Shown here one piece after another: positions 1-4,855 of a stretch of DNA of 11,903 nt. The notes beneath the pieces were generated by a model. The model did no database searches and was not told the origin of the DNA. It was given only the letters and a program-made list of their open reading frames with translations. The stretch's first letter is position 1. Each line of letters starts with the position of its first letter. Source of the stretch: DAOUBF01 sp034432795 (GTDB lineage Bacteria; Chloroflexota; Anaerolineae; DSLN01); the NCBI GenBank assembly GCA_034432795.1, contig DAOUBF010000027.1:1-11903 (forward strand), in the 5' to 3' direction. A program made the position numbers and the translations under genes.

Positions 1-332
1 GTCTCGGCCCAGTGGGGCAGGTAGGCCAGCCAGACCAACACTGCGCCGATGAAGGCGCCGATGAACTGGCCGACGATGTACACGGGCACCTGGTCCCAGC
101 CCAGCTTACCGACGGCAGCCAGGGCGATCGTCACGGCAGGGTTGATGTGAGCACCGCTGAAGCGGCCCACCGCGTACACCGCCATGGCGACCGCCAAACC
201 CCACCCTGTGGTGATGACGATCCAGCCCCCGCCTTGCCCCTTGGACTTCCCGAGCAGGACGTTGGCGACCACGCCATCGCCCAGGAGAATGAGGATCATT
301 GTACCAATGATCTCAGCCACGAAGTTGGACAT
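1..332 (-). CDS. glpF: Aquaglyceroporin, GlpF-type MIP channel (3' end outside the window)
   Basis: This is a membrane channel for glycerol or other small neutral solutes and water. About 110 N-terminal residues are visible. The protein opens with a membrane helix containing ILILLGDGVVANVLL, whose GDGVVAN pattern is typical of the GlpF branch rather than AqpZ. It continues with WIVITTGWGLAVAMAVY and the first half-pore signature SGAHINPAVT, which holds the first NPA box. The second NPA box lies beyond the left edge. The ATG at 332 is chosen because GGAGG lies 8-9 bases upstream on the minus strand (about 341-346). The gene has a long leader with a promoter near 760 (separate entries). Family assignment is confident. 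Substrate is inferred, and a glycerol kinase or dehydrogenase partner might lie to the left. Confidence 0.93.
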   Translation of the reverse strand, partial: MSNFVAEIIGTMILILLGDGVVANVLLGKSKGQGGGWIVITTGWGLAVAMAVYAVGRFSGAHINPAVTIALAAVGKLGWDQVPVYIVGQFIGAFIGAVLVWLAYLPHWAE

Positions 333-477
333 AATGGGTTCCTCCGTATTGGATGAGTGTAGTGTAGGGTTGTTTTTGACGCGCGTGCCGACGGCCACAA
401 CGCCGCATCGCGGATAGACCTGTCTGAGGCAACGGATTTGTGACGAATGGAGTCTGGTTCATCTTGAAAATCCGGTG

Positions 478-546
478 CTAATCAGCGGTCGTGCCGAGGG
501 CATCGTGGCCTCGGCTGGAGTCAGGGATGCGGACGGGTTCCGTCAA
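478..546 (-). other. Possible 22-aa leader ORF upstream of glpF (TTG start)
   Basis: This short reading frame begins TTG ACG GAA CCC and ends at TAG. It sits in the long transcribed leader of the aquaglyceroporin gene. Its main support is an exceptionally strong ribosome binding site, AAGGAGGG, five bases before the TTG. The encoded peptide is about LTEPVRIPDSSRGHDALG... and matches nothing I recognise. The distance from its stop to the glpF ATG is about 145 bases. It could be a regulatory leader peptide, or the ribosome binding site could be coincidental. A hairpin that pairs the ribosome binding site with an upstream CCTCCTT (552-599) makes a regulatory role thinkable but unproven. Confidence 0.3.
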
Positions 547-551
547 TACTC

Positions 552-599
552 CCTCCTTTCTGCTGGGTGCGTCCCGGCGACAGTCAGGGGGCAAGGAGG
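552..599 (-). promoter_or_regulatory. Possible SD-sequestering hairpin in the glpF leader
   Basis: On the minus-strand transcript, CCTCCTT (599-593) can pair over 7 bp with AAGGAGG (558-552). The second arm is the Shine-Dalgarno sequence of the candidate leader ORF at 546. The intervening 34 bases are GC-rich. This could hide or expose that ribosome binding site. Only the complementarity is seen; function is inference. Confidence 0.3.
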
Positions 600-727
600 C
601 ATCACAAACAACTCCCTGAGGTCGCGCAGGCGCACAGGATGTTACCGGATTGTTCAAAACACCAGAACGTGAGCCAGGCATGAGGGCCGCGGTGAGGCCG
701 GCCGCCCGGCTCATGAGGCCACTGCAC

Positions 728-750
728 AAATGTGCACATGATGCACATTT
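728..750. promoter_or_regulatory. Operator-like inverted repeat below the glpF promoter
   Basis: AAATGTGCA and TGCACATTT form perfect 9-bp arms around a 5-bp spacer (CATGA on the plus strand). The element lies at about +2 to +24 of the predicted minus-strand transcript, a position suited to a repressor. The outer AAATGTG/CACATTT resembles the CRP/FNR-type consensus, but the half-site spacing is one base longer. A second short palindrome, ACAAATTTGT, lies at 767-776 inside the promoter spacer. Confidence 0.55.
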
Positions 751-758
751 GCGCATTC

Positions 759-787
759 AGTATACGACAAATTTGTGAGAAAGTCAA
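759..787 (-). promoter_or_regulatory. Sigma70-type promoter reading toward glpF
   Basis: On the minus strand, -35 TTGACT (787-782) and -10 TATACT (764-759) are separated by exactly 17 bases. Predicted transcription starts near 752, giving a leader of about 420 bases before the glpF ATG. No other convincing minus-strand gene lies between, so glpF is the likely target. Confidence 0.7.
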
Positions 788-819
788 TACCCCTGAGCTG
801 AGATTCGGTCATCCGTAAG

Positions 820-848
820 GCCCCTACCCCCACCCCGACCCTCCCCCA
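820..848 (-). other. G-quadruplex-prone tract
   Basis: The minus strand carries five G-runs of three to five bases separated by one- or two-base loops (GGGGG-A-GGG-TC-GGGG-T-GGGGG-TA-GGGG). This satisfies the usual G-quadruplex pattern. It lies about 35 bp upstream of the glpF promoter and directly beside the hairpin-repeat cluster, so it may simply be part of the same repetitive intergenic DNA. Confidence 0.5.
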
Positions 849-852
849 TCCA

Positions 853-1001
853 GCCTGTAGGGCGGCTTTCCATAGCCGCCGGAGAGTGGCAGAGCGGCAG
901 GTATGGAAACCTGCCCTACGCCGGGTATGGAAACTGGGGATGAGGGCACCGGGCCTGTAGGGCGGCTTTCCATAGCCGCCGAAAGGCTTTCCATAGCCGC
1001 C
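853..1001. repeat. Cluster of REP-like palindromic hairpin repeats
   Basis: Two identical 28-bp copies (853-880 and 953-980) contain the hairpin GGCGGCT-TTCCAT-AGCCGCC preceded by CTGTAGG. A 3' partial copy lies at 985-1001. An inverted variant at 896-919 has the same loop (ATGGAA on the plus strand) but different arms, GGCAGGT/ACCTGCC, and the same flanking GTAGG in reverse. A degraded unit lies near 921-940. The cluster ends six bases from the stop codon of the dehydrogenase gene, so it may act at that mRNA's 3' end. Similar palindromes are a familiar intergenic element type in Chloroflexota genomes (from memory). Confidence 0.8.
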
Positions 1002-1006
1002 GGTTC

Positions 1007-2089
1007 TCAAGTTGGGCCTAGCGATTCCCACACCGCGCGCTTTTTCTTCACCCGCGCGATGACCTCATCGGTGAACTCGGTTGTGGTGGCCTGCCCGCCC
1101 AGGTCCGGTGTGGCGATGCCATCGTACACTGTCTCCAGGCAGGCCTCGTACAACGCACGGCTGGCGCGGTCGGCCTGGGGATCGTTGAAATAGGTCAGGA
1201 GGGCCGCCCCGGCCAGGATCATGGCCATAGGGTTGGCGATGTTCTTGCCGAAGAGCGCCGGGGCTGTGCCGTGTGGGGCCTCGGCCATGACCGTCTTCAC
1301 CTGGTAATTGTCGTCCAGGGCCAGGACGAGCGACTCCGCGCCAGCAATGGAGCCAAACAGGCCCAACACCAGGTCGCTCATGCAGTCGCCGTCGCGGTTG
1401 AGCGTGGGGATGACCATCGGCTCGCCACTTACCTTCAGCAGGAGGGCGTAAGTGGCGTCAATCAATTGCGGCTCATAGCGCACATCGGGGTAGCGCGCCG
1501 CAGCCCGGTCCAGTTCCTCTTTGAACATGCCCTCATAGAGGGGGCTGACGGTGAATTTAGGGCCGCCGAAGACCTTAGCGCGCATCTTACGTGCCTGCTG
1601 GAAGGCGAACTCGGCCACAGCGCGGCAGGTGCGCCGGCTGAGCTTCTCGGTGCGGAAGGCCAGTTCGTCGCCGTCCTTGCTCTCGCGCCACTCGCGGGCG
1701 TTATAGGCGTCGTCTACGGCCATGCGCACCACGGCGATGGGGGCATAGACGCCGCCCACCGGACGCACACCGGGGAGCCGCCGCCCCACGCGCAAGATGA
1801 CCTGTGCGCCGATGGCCTCGCGCAAGATCGCGTTGGGGCTACCCACGTCGCCCGGGGCCTCCGGCGTGATCGTGGCGGCTTTCAACCCCAGCCCGGCCCC
1901 CTTCAGCGCCTCAGCCGCCTCATAAACGATCCGGTTCTGGGTCGCCCGTCGGTTCTCCAGGCTGAGATCAAAGAAGTTAAAGGCTATCGGGATGCCAATG
2001 ACCTCTGGGGCCAGGGTGCGCAGCGCCTCCACCAGCAACTCCTGGCCTGTCTGGTCCCCTTCCAGGACAATCACGGTGCGCTCGGGCAT
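1007..2089 (-). CDS. Isocitrate/isopropylmalate dehydrogenase-family protein, atypical
   Basis: This 360-aa protein belongs to the beta-decarboxylating dehydrogenase family, which oxidises and decarboxylates 2-hydroxyacids with NAD(P). Visible signatures are the N-terminal GDQTGQE (usually GDGIGPE), NRDGDCMSDLVLGLFGS at about 231-247, and EAPHGTAPALFGKNIANP at about 270-287. By hand alignment, catalytic Tyr129, Lys178, Asp211, Asp235 and Asp239 are present, and the 24- and 4-residue Asp spacing matches isopropylmalate dehydrogenase. The segment normally reading VRENTEGLY is instead VRMAVDDAY, so the substrate may be unusual. The ATG at 2089 is preferred over an in-frame one at 2140 because GGAGG sits 5 bases before it. 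The gene appears monocistronic, with no leu or TCA neighbours. Family is sure; exact substrate is unknown. Confidence 0.88.
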   Translation of the reverse strand: MPERTVIVLEGDQTGQELLVEALRTLAPEVIGIPIAFNFFDLSLENRRATQNRIVYEAAEALKGAGLGLKAATITPEAPGDVGSPNAILREAIGAQVILRVGRRLPGVRPVGGVYAPIAVVRMAVDDAYNAREWRESKDGDELAFRTEKLSRRTCRAVAEFAFQQARKMRAKVFGGPKFTVSPLYEGMFKEELDRAAARYPDVRYEPQLIDATYALLLKVSGEPMVIPTLNRDGDCMSDLVLGLFGSIAGAESLVLALDDNYQVKTVMAEAPHGTAPALFGKNIANPMAMILAGAALLTYFNDPQADRASRALYEACLETVYDGIATPDLGGQATTTEFTDEVIARVKKKRAVWESLGPT

Positions 2090-2169
2090 AAAAACCTCCG
2101 TGCCTGAAGCCTCCTCAAATGGGGGGAGGGTTCGCTCCACGCTGTCTACGTTTCATAGGGCACGGCGTT

Positions 2170-2197
2170 ATTATAGCCTGCCCGGTTGAAGGCGCAA
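2170..2197 (-). promoter_or_regulatory. Promoter of the dehydrogenase gene
   Basis: On the minus strand a perfect TATAAT (2175-2170) lies 16 bases below a weak -35, TTGCGC (2197-2192). Transcription would start near 2163, giving a leader of about 75 bases. That leader has a CCTCC stretch able to pair with a downstream GGAGG. Confidence 0.5.
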
Positions 2198-2221
2198 TGA
2201 GGGGCCTGACCCAGGGGCGGA

Positions 2222-2262
2222 TGAAAAGCAAAAGGCCCGTTTTCGGGCAGGAACGGGCCTTT
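2222..2262 (-). terminator. Rho-independent terminator of the Flp pilin gene
   Basis: AAAGGCCCGTT (2231-2241) and AACGGGCCTTT (2252-2262) form an 11-bp stem around a 10-base loop. On the minus strand the stem is followed by TTGCTTTTCAT. It lies 25 bp after the pilin stop codon. The A/T-flanked stem could also act weakly on the plus strand. Confidence 0.8.
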
Positions 2263-2286
2263 CGCTTCCTGAGATATATTGCGGGT

Positions 2287-2433
2287 TTAGATATTCTGAA
2301 CGATGTTGCTGAACACGTTCCCGATGGCCGGGCCCAGCAGCGCCAGGATCACGATGACCACAACGGCCACCAACACCAGGATCAGCGCATACTCAACGAG
2401 CCCTTGCCCCTCTTCATGTGGTAGATACAACAT
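2287..2433 (-). CDS. Flp/Fap-type pilin subunit, 48 aa
   Basis: This is a very small class IVb-type prepilin, the subunit of tight-adherence (Tad) pili. The short leader ends in EEG and is followed by QGLVEYALILVLVAVVVIVILAL. This gives the Flp layout: cleavage after Gly9, Glu at mature position +5, Tyr at +6, then one long hydrophobic helix. The short C-terminus is GPAIGNVFSNIVQNI. The mature peptide would be about 39 residues, usual for Flp. The ATG at 2433 follows GGGAGG with 9 bases of spacing; an in-frame upstream extension lacks such support. It has its own promoter and terminator. No prepilin peptidase, TadA ATPase or other Tad gene is present here, so assembly genes must lie elsewhere. 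Confidence 0.85.
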   Translation of the reverse strand: MLYLPHEEGQGLVEYALILVLVAVVVIVILALLGPAIGNVFSNIVQNI

Positions 2434-2467
2434 AGTCCAATACCTCCCTCTGCTTGTAGTTGCCGTC

Positions 2468-2496
2468 ATTTTAACCCGCCCTGGCCTTACGGCCAA
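2468..2496 (-). promoter_or_regulatory. Promoter of the Flp pilin gene
   Basis: On the minus strand, TTGGCC (2496-2491), a 17-base spacer and TAAAAT (2473-2468) precede the pilin ATG by about 35 bases. A small inverted repeat, TGGCC-TTAC-GGCCA (2482-2495), overlaps the -35 and spacer and could bind a regulator. Confidence 0.5.
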
Positions 2497-2562
2497 TATG
2501 ACCTCAGTCCTAGTCTGCCCCCATTGCAATACTTGCGCTGCGTCATGGGGACTTCATTCCCA

Positions 2563-2590
2563 TTGTCCCGTTTAGCCAGTTTACTATACT
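2563..2590 (+). promoter_or_regulatory. Promoter of the candidate structured RNA
   Basis: TTGTCC (2563-2568), a 16-base spacer and TATACT (2585-2590) predict a start near 2597 on the plus strand. A short inverted repeat, CCAGT-N7-ACTGG, surrounds the -10 box. Confidence 0.55.
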
Positions 2591-2596
2591 GGGCGT

Positions 2597-2773
2597 AGTA
2601 GGGTAAAGTCCGGCACTGCTTGGGCCGATGGTCGGCGGACAAGGACAGGATCGGAAGAGGAGTGCGCTGGGCTGAGCGTCTAGGACGGGTAGGAGCGTCC
2701 GATCGGGGGCCTGAAACAAGCAGTGAATCGGAGGGGCCGGGGCGAGTCTTAATGCGCCCCGGCCTGCTTTTTT
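2597..2773 (+). ncRNA. Candidate stand-alone structured RNA, about 175 nt, family unknown
   Basis: The stretch has a promoter at its left and a strong terminator at its right, and no convincing protein-coding frame. Its ends pair: CACTGCTTG (2614-2622) with CAAGCAGTG (2717-2725), a perfect 9-bp stem, extended by CCG (2610-2612) with CGG (2729-2731). Inside are a hairpin GCCGA-TGG-TCGGC (2624-2636), a stem GATCGG (2649-2654) with CCGATC (2699-2704), and competing local hairpins, GGACG/CGTCC (2683-2687/2696-2700) and GCGCT/AGCGT near 2664-2679. The layout fits an independent small RNA with a closing stem. The length is near that of 6S RNA, but I see no recognised 6S, SRP, RNase P or riboswitch signature. 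A leader RNA for the zinc-ribbon gene is less likely, because a terminator and a separate promoter intervene. Confidence 0.55.
2735..2773 (+). terminator. Strong rho-independent terminator of the structured RNA
   Basis: A perfect 10-bp stem, GGCCGGGGCG (2735-2744) with CGCCCCGGCC (2755-2764), has a 10-base loop. It is followed by TGC and six T residues (2768-2773). Confidence 0.88.
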
Positions 2774-2796
2774 GGCCCATTTGCGTCAATTCCCTA

Positions 2797-2826
2797 TTGA
2801 CATTTGCCCCTTTTGGGTTATTATAC
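2797..2826 (+). promoter_or_regulatory. Promoter of the LysW-like gene
   Basis: A perfect -35, TTGACA (2797-2802), is followed by TATTAT (2819-2824, 16-base spacer) or TTATAC (2821-2826, 18-base spacer). Transcription would start near 2832, leaving a leader of about 45 bases. Confidence 0.7.
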
Positions 2827-2878
2827 GGTTGGTATTAACCGACATAATTGAATCCTCAACCTATCAGGAGAGTGGGCT

Positions 2879-3088
2879 ATGTATGCCGAATGTCCAGAAT
2901 GTGAGACCCAGATTCCACTGCCGCCGGACACCGAGCTTTGGGATCTGGTGGAATGTCCCAACTGCGGTACCCATCTGGAAGTCGTGGAGTTGGAGCCACC
3001 AGAGCTAGACTATGCCCTGGAAGAAGAGGAGTGGGAGGAGGAAGAGGAAGACGAGGAATGGTTGGACGAGGAAGAGGAAGAGTTTTAA
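2879..3088 (+). CDS. LysW-like zinc-ribbon protein with extended acidic tail
   Basis: This 69-aa protein starts with a four-cysteine zinc ribbon: CPEC at 5-8 and CPNCG at 26-30. It continues LEVVELEPPELDYALEEEE. This strongly resembles LysW, the amino-group carrier protein of lysine and arginine biosynthesis, whose substrates attach to the gamma-carboxyl of its C-terminal Glu in EDWGE. Here the tail is longer (residues 48-69, nearly all Glu and Asp with two Trp) and ends in Phe, so the canonical attachment residue is missing. No LysX, LysZ, LysY or LysJ homologue is nearby. AGGAG lies 8 bases before the ATG. It has its own promoter and terminator. It may be a paralogue with another role; function beyond the fold is not established. 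Confidence 0.85.
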   Translation: MYAECPECETQIPLPPDTELWDLVECPNCGTHLEVVELEPPELDYALEEEEWEEEEEDEEWLDEEEEEF

Positions 3089-3125
3089 GGCACGGTCGCT
3101 TTCCCCTTGCTGCTCGCTATACCAG

Positions 3126-3160
3126 GCCCCTTATCACAGGATAAGGGGCTTCGTGTTTGT
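3126..3160 (+). terminator. Terminator after the LysW-like gene
   Basis: GCCCCTTAT (3126-3134) and ATAAGGGGC (3141-3149) form a 9-bp stem with a 6-base loop, followed by the T-rich TTCGTGTTTGTT. It lies between this gene and the convergent MFS gene. The minus-strand side has no T tract, so it probably serves the plus strand only. Confidence 0.75.
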
Positions 3161-3179
3161 TCGTATTGTTCCCGGTGCG

Positions 3180-4760
3180 CTAATCTCCGATCTCCAGCAT
3201 CGCGCTGGAGGTTGGCTGGCCGGCGGCCTCGTCCTCTTCGCCAGCGTTCAGCGCCTGCCCTAAGCGATGCGGGGGGATGACGTTGCTGCTCGCTGCCCGT
3301 CGGGTGGCCAGTTCGGCGATCTGTCCAGCGGGGGCCAGGGCGGTCACCATCCAGCCCAGGGCAACGGCGGCAAGGGCGATGATGAACATCTCGCGAATGG
3401 CCCCGGCCAGGACAAAGCGCAGCGTATCCTCAAGAACGGTGGCAGCAGAGGTCTGGGCCACTGGATTGAGCAATTGTTGAATCACAGAGGCATCGCTCCC
3501 CAGGGCTGTTAAAGCGACGGCCAGCCGGAAGGCGAGCACTGCGCCCATCACGCTGACGCCCAGCGTCCCCCCGATGCTGCGGCTGAATTGCAGCGTGGAG
3601 GTCGCGCTGCCCAGCGTCCGCCAGGGGACAGTGCTCTGAACGGCGATGAGGAACGCCGGCACCGACAGGCCCATGCCCACCCCCATGAGGCCGAGGTTGA
3701 GCATGATGCTGATCTGGCTGGCGTTGGTGCCCACCTGGAGCATCAGCGCTGTTCCCAGCGCCAGCAGGGTCATCCCCACGAGCGCCAGCGCGCGGTAGCT
3801 GAAGCGCAGCAACAGGCGGCTGCCGATGATACTGGCGCCGACCCAGCCGATGAGTTGCGGCATGAGCGTGGCGCCGGCGGCAGTGGCGCTTGTCCCCAAC
3901 ACCGCCTGGGCGAACAGGGGCACAAATGAGGCACTGCCGAAAACGGCCCACCCCGCCAGGAGACCGTGGGCGCAGGCCACCGCGAACAGGCGGTCGCGGA
4001 ACAGCGGGATGGGCAACACGGGGTCGGGGGCGCGGCGCTCCACCCGATACAGCCCGACAAAGAGCAGAAGGGCCGCCGCCAACAGGGGCCAACTGATGGG
4101 GCTGCCCAGCTCAAACAGGCCGAGGAGCAGGGTCACAACACCCGCGGTGAGTAGCCCGGCCCCGGCATAATCCACCGCCGGGCGGGCCGCGCCGGAGGGG
4201 TGCGGCCTGTCACTCCAGCCGGCCCAGACGAGCGCTGTAGCGATCAGGCCGGGGAGGATGTTGATGTAAAACACCCAGCGCCAGGAGACCTGGTCCACCA
4301 GGAAACCGCCCAACAGCGGGCCAATGATGGACGAAATGCCCCAGACGCCGGAGAACAGGCCCTGCACGCGGGCGCGCTCCTCCAGGGTGAACATGTCGCC
4401 GACGAAGATGAAGGCCAGCGGCAGCAACCCTCCCGCGCCCAGCCCTTGAATCACACGGAAGGCGATGAGTTGCTCCATGCTCCGTGCCTGCCCGCTCAGG
4501 AAGGAGCCAACCAGGAACAGTGCCACAGCCAGGGTGTAGATCGGCCTGCGCCCATGCAGGTCGGAGAGCTTGCCGAAGAGCGGCATGGTCGTGGTGGAGG
4601 CCAGCATGTAGGCGGAGAACACCCAGCTATAGGAGGCCAACCCGCCCAGTTGGGCCACGATGGTGGGCATAGCTGTGGCCACGACGGTGGCCTCCATAGA
4701 GGCCATGAACAGGCTGAGCATGACGCCCAGCGTGACCAGAACGATGCGCCTGCGCGACAT
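3180..4760 (-). CDS. DHA2-family MFS drug exporter (14-TM, EmrB/QacA type)
   Basis: This proton-driven multidrug exporter has about 526 residues, the size of 14-helix DHA2 transporters. Motif D1 reads SMEATVVATAMPTI, with Glu where most members have Asp. Motif A reads GKLSDLHGRRP in the loop after helix 2. Motif C reads GIIGP-like SSIIGPLLGG followed by WRWVFYIN. It is the last gene of the MarR operon. The start is uncertain. The ATG at 4760 gives a usual N-terminus (MSRRRIVLVTLG) just before helix 1. A GTG at 4859 overlaps the preceding stop as GTGA and would add 33 residues. Neither has a clear ribosome binding site, and the extra segment is repeat-like (see the hairpin at 4792-4814), so the shorter form is preferred. 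Confidence 0.9.
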   Translation of the reverse strand: MSRRRIVLVTLGVMLSLFMASMEATVVATAMPTIVAQLGGLASYSWVFSAYMLASTTTMPLFGKLSDLHGRRPIYTLAVALFLVGSFLSGQARSMEQLIAFRVIQGLGAGGLLPLAFIFVGDMFTLEERARVQGLFSGVWGISSIIGPLLGGFLVDQVSWRWVFYINILPGLIATALVWAGWSDRPHPSGAARPAVDYAGAGLLTAGVVTLLLGLFELGSPISWPLLAAALLLFVGLYRVERRAPDPVLPIPLFRDRLFAVACAHGLLAGWAVFGSASFVPLFAQAVLGTSATAAGATLMPQLIGWVGASIIGSRLLLRFSYRALALVGMTLLALGTALMLQVGTNASQISIMLNLGLMGVGMGLSVPAFLIAVQSTVPWRTLGSATSTLQFSRSIGGTLGVSVMGAVLAFRLAVALTALGSDASVIQQLLNPVAQTSAATVLEDTLRFVLAGAIREMFIIALAAVALGWMVTALAPAGQIAELATRRAASSNVIPPHRLGQALNAGEEDEAAGQPTSSAMLEIGD

Positions 4761-4791
4761 GGATTCTGACGATGGATGACGAGCGACGGAT

Positions 4792-4814
4792 GGAACCGGG
4801 CTGAAACCGGTTCC
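4792..4814. repeat. GC-rich hairpin repeat, copy 1
   Basis: GGAACCGG and CCGGTTCC form an 8-bp stem around GCTGAAA, followed by TGGACCG. It shares the core CCGGGCTGAA and the following CGGTYC with the element at 8406-8424. It lies between the two MFS genes, or in the N-terminal extension if the GTG start is used. Confidence 0.5.
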
Positions 4815-4855
4815 TGGACCGTCCGTTGCCTGTTGTCTATTGTCCATTGAACGGC

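Noticed and set aside
478..756. 92-aa minus-strand open frame in the glpF leader
   Set aside because: Its start lies over the predicted -10 box and operator, it lacks coding character and a ribosome binding site. Only its 3' part, with an internal TTG and a strong ribosome site, is kept as a doubtful leader ORF.
1271..2107. 278-aa plus-strand open frame
   Set aside because: It is the antisense shadow of the dehydrogenase gene, which has clear family motifs; the His/Gln/Ala-rich translation is typical of the complement of a GC-rich gene.
2601..2615. Similarity to the RNase P motif (AAAGTCCGG)
   Set aside because: Only the short AAAGTCCGG string matches. The unit is about half the length of RNase P RNA and lacks its other conserved blocks.
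2640..2665. Similarity to the SRP RNA tip (GACAGG...GGAAG)
   Set aside because: The highly conserved AGCAG side and the closing pairs of SRP helix 8 are absent, and GATCGG pairs better with CCGATC at 2699.
4200..4769. 189-aa plus-strand open frame
   Set aside because: Antisense shadow of the DHA2 transporter gene.
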